Assembly (NCBI RefSeq): GCF_009765705.1
Contig: NZ_LMUX01000008.1
Span: 1 to 64,000 of the forward strand
Length of the DNA: 64,000 bases
Origin: Burkholderia sp. L27(2015)
Lineage (GTDB): Bacteria; Pseudomonadota; Gammaproteobacteria; Burkholderiales; Burkholderiaceae
Direction of reading: 5' to 3'
The position numbers were made by a program, and so were the translations under genes. Shown here one piece after another: positions 52,381 through 63,351 of the stretch (positions are counted from its first letter, which is position 1; every line of letters begins with the position of its first letter). The notes under the pieces were generated by a model, which worked only from the letters and a program-made list of their open reading frames with translations, had not been told where the DNA came from and searched no databases.

Positions 52381-52419
52381 GGGTGACGCCTGCGGGTGCG
52401 CCCGATCAGTGACGCCTGA
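52381..52419. repeat. Three 13-bp tandem units after the aminotransferase stop
   Basis: GGGTGACGCCTGC, GGGTGCGCCCGAT and CAGTGACGCCTGA begin one base after the TGA stop at 52377-52379. Confidence 0.75.
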
Positions 52420-52473
52420 CATTAGGCAATACGTTAAAATTCCAGCTTCGCTTCAACTTCAAGGACGCACACC

Positions 52474-52947
52474 ATGACCTCCCCGACCGTTTCCGTGTAC
52501 GACACGCTCAAGTCGCTGGGCATCGAATTGCCGGCCACCGCCGCACCGGCTGCTGCTTATGTGATGAGCGTGCAAACCGGCAATACCGTTTTTGTCTCGG
52601 GCCATATCGCCAAACAGGATGGCCGCGTGTGGGCCGGCAAGCTCGGTGAAGACCTCACCACCGACGACGGCCGCCGCGCAGCCCGCAACGTAGCGATCGA
52701 CCTGATCGCCACACTGCATGCTCACACTGGCGATCTGAATAAAGTCACGCGCATCGTCAAAGTGATGAGTCTGGTCAATTCGATGCCCAACTACACCGAG
52801 CAACATCTCGTGACCAACGGCGCTTCCGAATTGTTCGCCGAAGTATTTGGCGCTGCGGGCAAGCATGCACGCTCGGCCTTCGGCGTCGCGCAAATTCCGC
52901 TCGGCGCGTGCGTCGAAATCGAGCTGATCGCTGAAGTGTCCGCCTGA
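52474..52947 (+). CDS. RidA family protein
   Basis: 157 residues. The YjgF/RidA pattern is present: VQTGNTVFVSGHIAKQDG, NVAIDLIATLHAHTGDLNKVTRIVKVMSLVNSMPNYTEQHLV and the later Arg in KHARSAFGVAQIPLGACVEIE. RidA proteins hydrolyse reactive enamine/imine intermediates released by PLP enzymes. Its location 95 bases after an aminotransferase gene fits that role. It is a longer RidA subgroup (YjgH/Rid2-7 like) than the canonical 128-residue form. Confidence 0.9.
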   Translation: MTSPTVSVYDTLKSLGIELPATAAPAAAYVMSVQTGNTVFVSGHIAKQDGRVWAGKLGEDLTTDDGRRAARNVAIDLIATLHAHTGDLNKVTRIVKVMSLVNSMPNYTEQHLVTNGASELFAEVFGAAGKHARSAFGVAQIPLGACVEIELIAEVSA

Positions 52948-52968
52948 TCCGCCAGCGTTCCTGTCCCT

Positions 52969-53001
52969 AACCGCCGAGTTCCCACGAGGGCCGGCGGTTT
53001 A
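52969..53001 (+). terminator. Probable terminator after ridA
   Basis: Stem AACCGCCG / CGGCGGTT with a 15-base loop followed by TTTAT. The long loop makes it weaker than the other terminators here. Confidence 0.5.
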
Positions 53002-53181
53002 TGTCGCGCATTCGTTTATCCGAACTATCCTCTATTCCTAAAGCGTTGACCTTTGAGTACTATGGGACGTGATCCCATTTATCGAAGGCCGAGCCGATGT
53101 TGTCGTTTCGGTTGCAATAGCCGGGCTGCGCTAAGCTGAAGAGCGCACCACAGCCCAGTCTTTTCGATCCGGAGCGAACGT

Positions 53182-55536
53182 ATGCCGCACGGCAAGACGG
53201 ACGAGCCCGCGCAAATCGCGACAGAGTTTGCATTAGGGCAATCACCGAGGGTCGCCGGTATGGCTACCCGGCGGCGCAGCGGCTCGTCGCGCAAACTCGC
53301 CTTCTTGCTGATACCGGCGCTGGGATGCGCGGTAATCATACTGCTGTGGGCCGTGATCATTACGCGGCTCTCGATAGAGCGCGACACGGTCGCGCGCGAT
53401 GCGGTGGCCGAAGCCGGTGTGCTGTGCGCCGCGCTCGAACAGCATACGATCAAGGCGCTGCTGCAAGTCGACCAGATCACGCGCTTCGTCAAATACGAAT
53501 ACGAAAGAACCCCGGGCAATTTCGACCTGTCGCGCGCGGTCGACACCGGCGTCGTGCCCAGCGACACGCTGGTGGAAGTCGCCCTGATCGATGAACACGG
53601 GAAATTGTCGGCCACCACGGCCACCGCTGATCCGGCACCACTGGACTTGTCAGATCGCGAACATTTCAAGGTCCATCAGAACAGCCGCGAGGATTTTCTC
53701 TACGTCAGCAAACCGGTATTAGGCAGGGTGTCGCACCATTGGACCCTGCAGGTCACACGCCGCCTCAACCATCCTAACGGCTCGTTCGCAGGTGTCGTCG
53801 TCGTGTCGGAGGATCCCTCGTATTTCACCAGCGACTTCTACAACGACGTTGCGCTCGGCCGCAATGGTGTAATCGCGGTGCTAACCGACGATGGAAATAT
53901 TTTGTCGCGACGCTCGGGCGATGCTCAGACCAACCCGGCAGAGGTCAACCCGGTCACGAATTATTCGAATAGCCAGCGTGTGTCCGGCATACACGACGAT
54001 CCCGTCGATGGCGTGCGCCGCTTCGTCTCTTATCGACGTCTCACCGGTTACCCGTTGGGCGTGTTGGTCGGTTTGTCGGAAGTCGACGAGATGGCCGATT
54101 ACCGACGCACCCGCAACGTTTATCTGCTGATGGCGTCGTTCGTCTCGCTCGCGATGGTGGGATTCTTCGCGGTGGCCATAGGCTTGATAGACAAGCAGTG
54201 GACACGCGAGCGCGATATGGTCGAGTTGGTCGAAACCGACCTGCTCACCGGTCTGCCCAACCGGTTCCAGGCGCTGCAATTCCTGCGCGAGGTGATCTGC
54301 GCCGAGAGCGTCGGTCGCTTGGCGATTCTGTTTATCGATCTCGACAACTTCAAGACGGTCAATGACACGCTAGGCCACAACGCCGGCGACATCGTGTTGC
54401 AAATTACGGCCGAACGCTTGCGCGAAACGACCGGCCGCGACGGCTTGCTGGCTCGTATCGGCGGCGACGAATTCGTGATCGTGCTGCACAGCACGCCTGC
54501 ACAAGCAGAGGCTGACGCGATACGGCTCGCCGAACGCGTGGCGCGAGCGCTGCGCCAACCGTGCGATGTGCGCGGTAGCTCCTTTGTATTGCGTGCCAGC
54601 ATCGGCGTCGCCCTGCATTCCAGCCCGACCGAAAGTGAAGTCGACCTGCTGAAAAAAGCCGATTTGGCGATGTACAGCGCCAAGAACGCCGGCAAGAATT
54701 GCTATCGCTTTTACTCCCCCGAACTGGCTTACCATGCCGACCGGATGATGCGCTGGGAACGCGAGCTGCGCACGGCAATCGCGGAACGCCAACTGATGTT
54801 GGTGTATCAGCCGAAAATCGATCTGGCCACACGCCGGATCACCGGTTTCGAAGCGTTACTGCGCTGGAACCATCCGCAGCAAGGCATGATCAGCGCCGTC
54901 GAATTCATCGCTATTGCCGAGTCCAACGGCCTGATCGGGCCGATCGGCGAATTCGTGATGGAGCAGTCGTTCGCACAGTTGCGCTTGTGGCAGCAGATTG
55001 GCTACCGTGACCTGACGTTGGCGATCAATATTTCGCCGGTGCAATTCTGGCGCGGCGATATTGTCGCGGCCGTGTCGCGCTGCATCCGCGAATACGGGGT
55101 GCCGGCACATCTGGTCGAGTTGGAAATCACCGAGACCGCGATGATGGAACACACCGAACTGGTTTCGGAACGCGTTCACGCACTCAAGCAACTGGGGGTG
55201 CGTATCGCGCTCGACGATTTCGGCACCGGCTATTCCTCGTTGTCGTTTCTGAATCGCTTTGCCGTCGATACGCTCAAGGTCGATAAATCGTTCGTGCAAG
55301 GCATTCCGCACGATGCTCAGGCCTGCGTCATGGTGGCGGGCGTGATCAAGTTGGCCCAGTCGCTGGGGCTCAAGGTCGTCGTCGAAGGGACGGAAAGCGA
55401 AGATCAGATCGAGTGGCTGGCCGCCCTGGGCCAGATCGAAGCGCAAGGCTACCTGTTCTCGAAACCGGTGCCGGCAAGCGGCGTTGCCAGGCTGGTGGAA
55501 CGCTTCGGTATCAGTCATCCCGAAGAGGCGCTATAG
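53182..55536 (+). CDS. Dual GGDEF-EAL protein with periplasmic sensor domain
   Basis: 784 residues. A membrane helix at about 39-61, a periplasmic dCache-like sensor (about 62-310), and a second helix near 313-335 lead to a diguanylate cyclase domain with intact GGDEF at 427-431. The c-di-GMP inhibitory RxxD site is missing. The EAL domain has EALLRW (557-562), the INISPVQF Asn, EITETAMM, DDFGTG and the VDKSF Lys, so phosphodiesterase activity is likely. Both synthesis and breakdown of c-di-GMP look possible. GGAG precedes the ATG. Monocistronic. Confidence 0.93.
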   Translation: MPHGKTDEPAQIATEFALGQSPRVAGMATRRRSGSSRKLAFLLIPALGCAVIILLWAVIITRLSIERDTVARDAVAEAGVLCAALEQHTIKALLQVDQITRFVKYEYERTPGNFDLSRAVDTGVVPSDTLVEVALIDEHGKLSATTATADPAPLDLSDREHFKVHQNSREDFLYVSKPVLGRVSHHWTLQVTRRLNHPNGSFAGVVVVSEDPSYFTSDFYNDVALGRNGVIAVLTDDGNILSRRSGDAQTNPAEVNPVTNYSNSQRVSGIHDDPVDGVRRFVSYRRLTGYPLGVLVGLSEVDEMADYRRTRNVYLLMASFVSLAMVGFFAVAIGLIDKQWTRERDMVELVETDLLTGLPNRFQALQFLREVICAESVGRLAILFIDLDNFKTVNDTLGHNAGDIVLQITAERLRETTGRDGLLARIGGDEFVIVLHSTPAQAEADAIRLAERVARALRQPCDVRGSSFVLRASIGVALHSSPTESEVDLLKKADLAMYSAKNAGKNCYRFYSPELAYHADRMMRWERELRTAIAERQLMLVYQPKIDLATRRITGFEALLRWNHPQQGMISAVEFIAIAESNGLIGPIGEFVMEQSFAQLRLWQQIGYRDLTLAINISPVQFWRGDIVAAVSRCIREYGVPAHLVELEITETAMMEHTELVSERVHALKQLGVRIALDDFGTGYSSLSFLNRFAVDTLKVDKSFVQGIPHDAQACVMVAGVIKLAQSLGLKVVVEGTESEDQIEWLAALGQIEAQGYLFSKPVPASGVARLVERFGISHPEEAL

Positions 55537-55627
55537 GGGGACCGGCCTATTTGACACGGCCGCCGCCGTGCGTGGTGCGTGCATGCCGCGCGCTATGAGG
55601 GCGTTGCGTGAGCTGCAGCCCCCGTAC

Positions 55628-56074
55628 TTAGGCAAATACCGCCAAGGCTATCGTAACGATGCCCAGCACCAGATTGACGCTGACCCATAGTCGGATTTTA
55701 CCGAGACGCAGCGCGCCTTCCGTCCAGTTCTGGCTTTGCACGGCACGACGCAGCTTGGGGAAAATGCCGAAGCGGATGTGCCCGAACAGCAGCATCATCA
55801 CCACGCCGACACCCGCCATTGCCTTGACCGTCCAAGGCGCGTAAGCGCCATAACGCGCCATCATCAGGCCGCCCGAGATCAGGATTGCGAGCACCGAGAC
55901 GCCGACCCACAAGAAAAATCGCCCCAACACGCTTTCCATCAAAGGGAGGCGGATCTGGGGTGTGAAGTCGGCCAGCGCGGGACGCAGGAAGAAATGCGCG
56001 AACAGCATTCCCCCAACCCACACGGTCACGCCGAGGATATGAAGAAACAAGGCGATTTCAAACGTGTAATTCAT
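55628..56074 (-). CDS. CopD-family membrane protein
   Basis: 148 residues with four membrane helices: FEIALFLHILGVTVWVGGMLFAHFF carries His12 and the WVGGM motif typical of CopD/DUF2269-like proteins, and later helices include GVGVVMMLLFGHIRFGIFP. Family members are linked to copper or haem membrane functions but no function is proven for this short type. Convergent with the GGDEF-EAL gene. Confidence 0.75.
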   Translation of the reverse strand: MNYTFEIALFLHILGVTVWVGGMLFAHFFLRPALADFTPQIRLPLMESVLGRFFLWVGVSVLAILISGGLMMARYGAYAPWTVKAMAGVGVVMMLLFGHIRFGIFPKLRRAVQSQNWTEGALRLGKIRLWVSVNLVLGIVTIALAVFA

Positions 56075-56262
56075 CCGACTTTCCTTTTAATGAGCGCGGC
56101 CGCGACCTCAAGCGGGCGCGCATCGGCGTGGGGGCATGCACAAGCAACAACGCGGGCAACAGCACAGGCAAAGGCGAAAATACGGCGCCCCCTGACAGAC
56201 CTGCGCCGACTGCTTTCGTTGCAATCGGTTTGGATAAAATTGAGACTAGCCGTTGCGACGGT

Positions 56263-58578
56263 TCAATTCGCCGGCAAAACCGGACGCAACGCCTGCACGA
56301 CAAACTTGACCGCGCTGACGCGGCCACGCCGGGCTCGCTTGCCCACATGCGCCTGCAGCGCCTCGCCCGACAGCACCGCATCCTGCGCCTTACCGCCACG
56401 CCCGGTGCCGCTGAGCACCACCCCGGCGGCTGCAATCGGTACCGCTTGCAGCAACTTCTGCGTGTCGTCGAGCGCGATCAGCGTCACCCCTCGCCCACCG
56501 CCCGACAGCGCTTTGAGCTCGTCGAGCCCGAATACCAGCAGGCGGCCATCGTCGGCCAGGCAGGCCACCTGACGCGCGGCATCCCACAACGGCATAGGTG
56601 TGAGCGGCCGAGCACCAGCATCGACGGTCATGAAGGCCTTCCCTGCCTTGACCCGGCTGACCAGATCCGACATGCGTGCCGTGAAACCGAAACCAGCGTC
56701 GGTCGTGAGCAGCAACTGCTGCTCCGCCGGCGCCGCATAGAAATGCAACAGGCTAGAACCGCTCTCCAATTCGATCAACGACGTGACCGGTACGCCGTCG
56801 CCGCGACCGCCCGGTAATTGCGCAACCGCGACCGAATAAACCCGGCCGTTGCTACCCCACGCAACCAGGATATCGGGTGTACGACACTGGAACGCACCGT
56901 ACAACGCGTCGCCCGACTTGAAGACAAAACTGGCCAGATCGAGCCCATGACCTTTTTGCGTGCGCACCCAGCCGCGTTGCGAGACGATAACCGTAACCGG
57001 TTCATCGACCACCCGCACCTCGAACGTGGCGCGCTTCTCCTGCTGGATCAAGGTGCGGCGTGCATCGCCATACAGCTTGGCATCCGCCTCGATTTCCTTG
57101 ATCAGCAAACGCTTCAACGCACTGTCGCTGCCTAGCAGATCTTCGAGTTTCTGCTTTTCGCCGCGCAGTTCGCCAAGTTCCTTTTCCAGCTTGATGCTCT
57201 CCAGACGCGCCAATTGCCGCAGCCGGATTTCCAGGATGTCGTCGGCTTGCCGTTCGCTCAAACCGAAGGCCTGCATCAGCGCCGGCTTGGGTTCGTCGGC
57301 TTCGCGAATGATGCGGATCACTTCGTCGATATGCAGAAAGACGATCAGCCGGCCTTCCAGGATATGGATGCGCTCATTGACCTTGTCGAGACGGAACTGG
57401 CTGCGACGCGTCACGGTCACGTACCGGAACGCGATCCATTCGCGCAAGATATCGATGAGCGCCTTCTGACGTGGCCGTCCATCGCCGCCTATCATCACCA
57501 GATTGAGCGCCACCCCCGATTCCATCGAGGTTTGCGCGAGCAGCGTGGTGACGAATTCGGCCTGGTCGATACGGCTTGATTTCGGCTCGAACACCAGGCG
57601 CACCGGGGCATCCTTGCCCGACTCGTCGCGCACCGCATCGAGCAGTGCCAGCATGGTTTGCTTGGTCTGCAACTGATCTTGCGTCAGTGCCTTTTTGCCG
57701 AGCTTGATTTTCGGGTTCGTCAGTTCTTCGATTTCCTCGAGCACTTTCTGGCCCGACGCATTGGGCGGCAATTCCGTGACGACCAGTTGCCATTGGCCGC
57801 GCGCCATCTCTTCGATCTTCCAGCGCGCCCTGACCTTCAGGCTGCCGCGGCCACTTTCGTAGGCGGCGGCAATTTCAGCTTCGCTGGATATGAGCTGCCC
57901 GCCGCCCGGAAAATCCGGACCCGGTATCAGCGTCATCAATTCGGCGTGACTGAGCTTGGGGTTGCGGATCAGTTCGACGGCCGCAGCGGCCACTTCGCGC
58001 AAGTTGTGCGAAGGAATCTCGGTGGCCATCCCCACCGCGATACCCGATGCGCCGTTGAGCAGCACCATGGGCAAGCGCGCCGGCAGCAGCTTCGGCTCTT
58101 CGAACGAGCCGTCGTAATTAGGCATGAAATCGACGGTGCCCATGCCGATTTCATCGAGCAACAGTTTGGCGATCGGCGTGAGGCGCGCTTCGGTGTAGCG
58201 CATTGCCGCTGCGCCGTCACCATCGCGCGAACCGAAATTGCCCTGGCCGTCGATCAACGGGTAGCGCATCGAGAACGACTGCGCCAAGCGCACCAGCGCA
58301 TCGTAGGCCGACTGGTCGCCGTGCGGATGATACTTACCGAGCACGTCGCCCACCACCCGCGCCGACTTCACTGGCTTGGCGTCGGACGACAGGCCCATCT
58401 CGTTCATCGCGAACAGAATGCGCCGCTGCACCGGCTTCTGGCCATCGCACACATCGGGCAAGGCGCGTCCCTTGACCACGCTGATCGCGTAATCCAGATA
58501 CGCGCGTTCGGCATAGACGCCCAGCGTCAGAATCTCGCCTTCTGCCGGGGGAATAAAATCGATGTCCTGTTGTTCCAT
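56263..58578 (-). CDS. parC: DNA topoisomerase IV subunit A
   Basis: 771 residues. The breakage-reunion domain shows [35 protein letters not shown] and RYTEARLTP with catalytic Tyr128, and the C-terminal domain carries blade-like repeats. In the quinolone-resistance region the residue equivalent to E. coli Ser80 is Gln89 and that of Glu84 is Asp93, probably lineage-typical rather than selected. With ParE it decatenates daughter chromosomes. It is 149 bases downstream of parE in the same direction. Confidence 0.95.
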   Translation of the reverse strand: MEQQDIDFIPPAEGEILTLGVYAERAYLDYAISVVKGRALPDVCDGQKPVQRRILFAMNEMGLSSDAKPVKSARVVGDVLGKYHPHGDQSAYDALVRLAQSFSMRYPLIDGQGNFGSRDGDGAAAMRYTEARLTPIAKLLLDEIGMGTVDFMPNYDGSFEEPKLLPARLPMVLLNGASGIAVGMATEIPSHNLREVAAAAVELIRNPKLSHAELMTLIPGPDFPGGGQLISSEAEIAAAYESGRGSLKVRARWKIEEMARGQWQLVVTELPPNASGQKVLEEIEELTNPKIKLGKKALTQDQLQTKQTMLALLDAVRDESGKDAPVRLVFEPKSSRIDQAEFVTTLLAQTSMESGVALNLVMIGGDGRPRQKALIDILREWIAFRYVTVTRRSQFRLDKVNERIHILEGRLIVFLHIDEVIRIIREADEPKPALMQAFGLSERQADDILEIRLRQLARLESIKLEKELGELRGEKQKLEDLLGSDSALKRLLIKEIEADAKLYGDARRTLIQQEKRATFEVRVVDEPVTVIVSQRGWVRTQKGHGLDLASFVFKSGDALYGAFQCRTPDILVAWGSNGRVYSVAVAQLPGGRGDGVPVTSLIELESGSSLLHFYAAPAEQQLLLTTDAGFGFTARMSDLVSRVKAGKAFMTVDAGARPLTPMPLWDAARQVACLADDGRLLVFGLDELKALSGGGRGVTLIALDDTQKLLQAVPIAAAGVVLSGTGRGGKAQDAVLSGEALQAHVGKRARRGRVSAVKFVVQALRPVLPAN

Positions 58579-58727
58579 AGTGTCTTGGTCGAGCTAAAGC
58601 TCAGGCATACATTAATGTTGGGACTAGCATGTTAGGACCGGCGCGCGCTTGCGCGATGATATCGAGCGCAGCGCAAGCGTGGGTTGCCACCGCAACCGCA
58701 GCAACCGTGGCTGCCACGCGGCACCGT

Positions 58728-60713
58728 TCAGATATCGACTTCGACCAGGTTGCCCTTGTCTTCGAGCCAGCCGCGCCGCGCCGACGCTTCGCCCTTACCC
58801 ATCAGCATATTCATCATCTCGGCCGTGGCGTCGTTATCGAGTTCCCCGAGCTGGATCGGCATCAGGCGACGCGTGTCCGGGTTCATCGTGGTATCCCACA
58901 ACTGTTCGGCTGACATTTCGCCTAGTCCTTTGAAGCGGCTGATCGACCACTGGGTTTCGCGCACACCGTCCTTGCTCAATTTATCGAGTATGGCTTCGAG
59001 CTCGCCGGTATCGAGCGCGTAGATCTTTTGCGCCGGCTTTTTGCCGCGTGCCGGCGCGTCGACACGGAACAGCGGAGGCCGAGCCACGCACACATGACCG
59101 AGATCGATCAATTGCGGGAAATGGCGATAGAACAAGGTCAGCAGCAGCACCTGAATATGCGAGCCGTCGACGTCCGCGTCCGAGAGGATGCAGATCTTGC
59201 CGTAGCGCAGATTCGACAGATCCACCATATCGCCGCGGCTGTGCGGATCGACGCCAATCGCCACCGCGATATCATGAACTTCATTATTGGCAAATAGCCG
59301 ATCGCGCTCGGTTTCCCATGTATTGAGCACCTTGCCGCGCAACGGCAGGATCGCTTGAAACTCCTTGTCGCGTCCCATCTTGGCCGAACCGCCGGCCGAA
59401 TCGCCTTCGACCAGAAACAGCTCATTGCGGCTGATGTCGGTCGATTCGCAGTCGGTGAGCTTGCCGGGCAGCACGGCCACGCCGGAGCTCTTGCGCTTCT
59501 CGACTTTTTGACCGGCGCGCGTGCGCGCCTGGGCCTGCTTGATCACCAGATCGGCGAGCTTCTTGCCGTGTTCGACGTGCTGATTCAGCCACAACTCCAA
59601 CGCCGGCCGCGTGAACCAGGACACCAGCCGAACCGCATCGCGGCTATTCAGACGCTCTTTGATTTGCCCTTGGAACTGCGGGTCGAGCACTTTGGCCGAG
59701 AGCACGAACGAGACCCGCGCAAACACATCCTCGGCAAGCAGCTTCACGCCCTTGGGCTGTAGATTGTGTAATTCGACGAAACTCTTGACCGCCTGATACA
59801 GGCCGTCGCGCAAACCCGATTCATGGGTACCGCCCGCGGGCGTCGGAATCAGGTTGACATAGGACTCGCGCAGCAGCGGCCCTTCTTCGCTCCACGCGAC
59901 GACCCACGCCGCGCCTTCGCCATCGGCAAAGCCTTCCTCGCCATTGCGCGAGGTGTCGGCCGAGCGCTCGCCTTCGAACAGCGGAATCAGCGTCTCGGCG
60001 CCGTCCAGGCCTTCGAGCAGGTAACCGCGCAGACCATCCTCATAGCGCCAGGTCTGCCGTTCTCCGGTTTTTTCGTGCAACAGCACCACTTCCACACCAG
60101 GCAGCAACACCGCTTTGGAGCGAAGTAGACGCTGCAATTCGCTGGTAGGCAAGTTGCCGGAATCGAAGTAACTGGTGTCGGGCCATGCAGTCACCCGCGT
60201 GCCGGACTTCTTGTCGCTGCGGCTGGCCGGACGAATTTCCAGCGGCTGGACCACGTCGCCGTTGGCAAAACCCAGGGTCGCCACTTTGCCTTCGCGCCAG
60301 ACCACCACATCGAGCCGCTTGGACAAGGCATTCGTCACCGACACACCGACTCCGTGCAAACCGCCCGAGAAGGTGTAAGCGCCACCGGCCGCTTTATCGA
60401 ACTTGCCGCCCGCGTGCAGCCGGGTGAAAACGATTTCGACGACCGGCACCCCCTCGTCCGGGTGCAAACCGAATGGGATGCCACGACCGTCGTCCTCGAC
60501 GCTGACGGAGCCGTCCGCGTGCAGGGTCACCATGATCTGCTTGCCGTGTCCGCCCAGCGCCTCATCGGAAGCGTTGTCGATCACTTCCTGAATGATGTGC
60601 AGCGGATTTTCGGTGCGGGTGTACATGCCTGGCCGCTGTTTGACCGGCTCCAGGCCCTTGAGAACCTTGATGGATGCTTCGCTATATGCAGAAGTAGGCT
60701 GTTTTTTCGACAT
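58728..60713 (-). CDS. parE: DNA topoisomerase IV subunit B
   Basis: 661 residues from the ATG at 60713 (MSKKQPTSAYSEASIKVLKGLEPV); an in-frame TTG at 60728 is rejected. The GHKL ATPase part has EVIDNASDEALGGHG and GGLHGVGVSVTNALS, and the Toprim part has LVEGDSAGGSAKMGRD and LSDADVDGSHI. ParE supplies ATP hydrolysis for topoisomerase IV. The use of ParE rather than GyrB is supported by the ParC neighbour and the 630-660-residue length without the gyrase insert. Confidence 0.95.
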   Translation of the reverse strand: MSKKQPTSAYSEASIKVLKGLEPVKQRPGMYTRTENPLHIIQEVIDNASDEALGGHGKQIMVTLHADGSVSVEDDGRGIPFGLHPDEGVPVVEIVFTRLHAGGKFDKAAGGAYTFSGGLHGVGVSVTNALSKRLDVVVWREGKVATLGFANGDVVQPLEIRPASRSDKKSGTRVTAWPDTSYFDSGNLPTSELQRLLRSKAVLLPGVEVVLLHEKTGERQTWRYEDGLRGYLLEGLDGAETLIPLFEGERSADTSRNGEEGFADGEGAAWVVAWSEEGPLLRESYVNLIPTPAGGTHESGLRDGLYQAVKSFVELHNLQPKGVKLLAEDVFARVSFVLSAKVLDPQFQGQIKERLNSRDAVRLVSWFTRPALELWLNQHVEHGKKLADLVIKQAQARTRAGQKVEKRKSSGVAVLPGKLTDCESTDISRNELFLVEGDSAGGSAKMGRDKEFQAILPLRGKVLNTWETERDRLFANNEVHDIAVAIGVDPHSRGDMVDLSNLRYGKICILSDADVDGSHIQVLLLTLFYRHFPQLIDLGHVCVARPPLFRVDAPARGKKPAQKIYALDTGELEAILDKLSKDGVRETQWSISRFKGLGEMSAEQLWDTTMNPDTRRLMPIQLGELDNDATAEMMNMLMGKGEASARRGWLEDKGNLVEVDI

Positions 60714-61122
60714 GGATGAACGATTCAAATCCCTTTAGCCAAGCGATCGTTGGCGCGGGTCGCCTTGCTGGCCGCGCCGCCCGCCGTTCGATGGCTAAAC
60801 ATGAAAACTAGTAGAGGCGAAGGATGAACCCTGAGCCGCGACGCCGTCAACGTCTTTTTCCGGCGCGCTCGCCCAGGCCACACACGCCGCCGGACGCACC
60901 GCCTGGCGCCTCGCTTGACGCCTATGAGCGCCTGCAACGGTATGAGCATACAGCTATGCCGTCATCCACTATTTTTTCCTGGCCAATCGGGGGAGGAAAT
61001 CGGGCTGCGCCGACCCTACCTCTCGCCCCAAGTCAGGTTTATACCGCGTCTGTTATGTCATTTTTGAGGCGGCTGGCCTGAGCGGCACTGATACGCTGAA
61101 CGCGAAGATGCCGAGAGGCTGA
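60714..61122. other. Intergenic region between uup and parE
   Basis: About 410 bases. An 85-codon frame on the plus strand (60824-61081) is Arg/Pro-rich, lacks a ribosome site and matches nothing I recognise. The parE promoter should lie in the first 150 bases. No terminator hairpin with a T-run was found. Confidence 0.4.
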
Positions 61123-63096
61123 TCAGGCGGTCCCGGCCGCTTTCGCTTCCAGCACTTCCCAACGCTCCATCAACACCAGCAGAGCCGCGTCTATCTCGGC
61201 AAAGCGACTGCTGAGCTGCGTGCCCTGTTTCGGGTCCTGTGCGTAGATCTTGCCGTCGGCAAGCAGGTCGGTAATTTGCTTCTGCTCCGTTTCGAGCGCA
61301 GCCATCTGGGCCGGCAGCGCGTCGAGCTCGCGCTGTTCCTTGAAACTCAATTTAACCGGGCGCGCGGTATTGCGAGCGGCGCTGGCGGACGCTTTGCCGT
61401 TGCCATCCCGGGCGTTGATATCCTTGGTATTGCTGTCCTTCTGATCGCGGGCAACGCCTTTCGCGGCAGCACGGGCCATCTCCTCGGAACGCGCCGACTG
61501 AACCTGCCAATCGGAAAACCCACCGACATATTCGCGCCAGCGGCCCTCGCCTTCGGCGGCAATCACCGACGTCACGACGTTATCGAGGAATGCCCTATCG
61601 TGGCTGACCAGCATCACGGTGCCGTCGAACTCGGTCAAAAGTTCTTCGAGCAATTCGAGCGTCGGAATATCAAGATCGTTGGTCGGCTCATCCAGCACCA
61701 GGATATTGGCGGGACGTGCGAATAAACGCGCCAGCAGCAAACGGTTGCGCTCACCGCCCGACAGCGACTTCACCGGCGAGCGAGCCCGTTCTGGCGAAAA
61801 CAGGAAGTCGGCCAGATAGCTCATCACATGCTTGCGCGCACCGTTGATTTCGACCCAATCGCTACCGGGGCTGATGGTATCGGCCAGGCTACGCTCGGGG
61901 TCGAGCTGCGCGCGCATCTGGTCGAAATAGGCCACTTGAAGGTTGGTGCCGTTGCGCACTTTGCCCTCATCGGGCTGCAACTCGCCCAGAATCATTTTGA
62001 GCAAGGTGGTCTTGCCGGCGCCGTTCGGGCCGACAAAACCGATCTTGTCGCCGCGCATCAGCGTCGCCGAAAACGTATCGACCACGGTGCGCTCGCCGTA
62101 ACGTTTGGTGACATCGGTCAGCTCGGCAACGATCTTGCCGGATTTGTCGCCCTGGCTAACGTCCAACTTGACGTTGCCCTGTACGTTGCGGCGCTCGGCG
62201 CGGTCGTTGCGCATCTTGACCAGACGTTCGATGCGGCTCACGCTGCGCGTGCGGCGGGCCTCGACGCCCTTGCGGATCCACACTTCTTCCTGGGCCAGCA
62301 ATTTGTCGAATTTGGCATTCTCGACCTGCTCGACCTCGAGTTGCTGGGCCTTGCGCGCTTGGTACGCCGAGAAATTGCCGGGGTAGGACAGCAGATTACC
62401 GCGATCGAGTTCGACGATACGGCTCGCCACTTTGTCGAGGAAGGTCCGGTCATGGGTGATGAACAGCACACTGCTGCGCAGCGTCATCAGGAAGGTTTCT
62501 AGCCAGCGGATCGCTTCGAAATCCAGATGGTTGGTCGGCTCATCAAGCAGCAGCACGTCGGGCTGAGCCACCAGTGCGCGTGCCAATGCAACGCGTTTTT
62601 GCATCCCGCCCGACAGCGCGTTGACGCGAATTTCGCCGTCCAAGCCGATCTGTGCGAGCGTGGTGGCCACGCGCGTCTGCCAATTCCATCCGTCGCTGGC
62701 GTCCAGCGCCGATTGCAGCGTGTTCAGCCGCGCCAGCAGTTCGTCATGGCGCACGCCCTCGGCCGCGTCGGACAGTTCATGCACAACCACTTCGTATTCG
62801 TCGACCAATGCGCGAATTTCCGCCAGCCCGGAGGCCACGGCCTCGAACACGGTGTCGGTACCCTCGAAAACGGGTTCCTGTGCAACATAGACTGTGGTGA
62901 GATTCTGCTGACGCGTGATCAAGCCGTCATCGGGTCGCGTAATGCCCGCGACGATTTGCAGCAGTGAAGATTTGCCCGCTCCGTTACGACCGATCAAACC
63001 GACTCGTTCGCCCGCCTCGATCGAAAAATCAGCGTGATCCAGCAAGGCTACGTGACCGAACGCGAGTTGCGCGCCCGAAAAGGAAAACAGCGACAT
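61123..63096 (-). CDS. uup: ABC-F family ATPase (Uup type)
   Basis: 657 residues from the ATG at 63096 (MSLFSFSGAQLAFGHVALLDHADF); the upstream extension is not family-like. Two ABC modules: Walker A GRNGAGKSS and GPNGAGKTT, signatures LSGGMQKRVALARAL and LSGGERNRLLLARLF, and the inter-domain ABC-F linker with MRNDRAERRNVQG. The C-terminal 80 residues form the coiled coil of Uup-type proteins (KLSFKEQRELDALPAQMAALETEQKQ). It acts on ribosomes or branched DNA rather than transport. Confidence 0.92.
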   Translation of the reverse strand: MSLFSFSGAQLAFGHVALLDHADFSIEAGERVGLIGRNGAGKSSLLQIVAGITRPDDGLITRQQNLTTVYVAQEPVFEGTDTVFEAVASGLAEIRALVDEYEVVVHELSDAAEGVRHDELLARLNTLQSALDASDGWNWQTRVATTLAQIGLDGEIRVNALSGGMQKRVALARALVAQPDVLLLDEPTNHLDFEAIRWLETFLMTLRSSVLFITHDRTFLDKVASRIVELDRGNLLSYPGNFSAYQARKAQQLEVEQVENAKFDKLLAQEEVWIRKGVEARRTRSVSRIERLVKMRNDRAERRNVQGNVKLDVSQGDKSGKIVAELTDVTKRYGERTVVDTFSATLMRGDKIGFVGPNGAGKTTLLKMILGELQPDEGKVRNGTNLQVAYFDQMRAQLDPERSLADTISPGSDWVEINGARKHVMSYLADFLFSPERARSPVKSLSGGERNRLLLARLFARPANILVLDEPTNDLDIPTLELLEELLTEFDGTVMLVSHDRAFLDNVVTSVIAAEGEGRWREYVGGFSDWQVQSARSEEMARAAAKGVARDQKDSNTKDINARDGNGKASASAARNTARPVKLSFKEQRELDALPAQMAALETEQKQITDLLADGKIYAQDPKQGTQLSSRFAEIDAALLVLMERWEVLEAKAAGTA

Positions 63097-63351
63097 GTCG
63101 GCGATACTCGAATAAAACACGCATTGTACTGGCAGTGCGGTGACAACCCTGCCTATGTCGCGCTTTATTGCCGTTTCTGGGGGCTCTGGCGGCCATATCC
63201 GCTCAAAAGCCGCTGATGCGGCGCCAAGTCTGCCGCCATTGGCGCGGAAAAGAAATGCGCAGACCCATGCGGCAAAATGCCACAAGGCCAGGATGTTTTT
63301 TGCTCGTGGCTTTATCTTCGGATTTTATTATCCTGACCTGGCTCTCGACCT

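Noticed and set aside
57870-58340. Acquired quinolone resistance mutations in parC
   Set aside because: The residues Gln89 and Asp93 differ from E. coli but probably reflect the lineage, and there is no reference sequence here to call a mutation.
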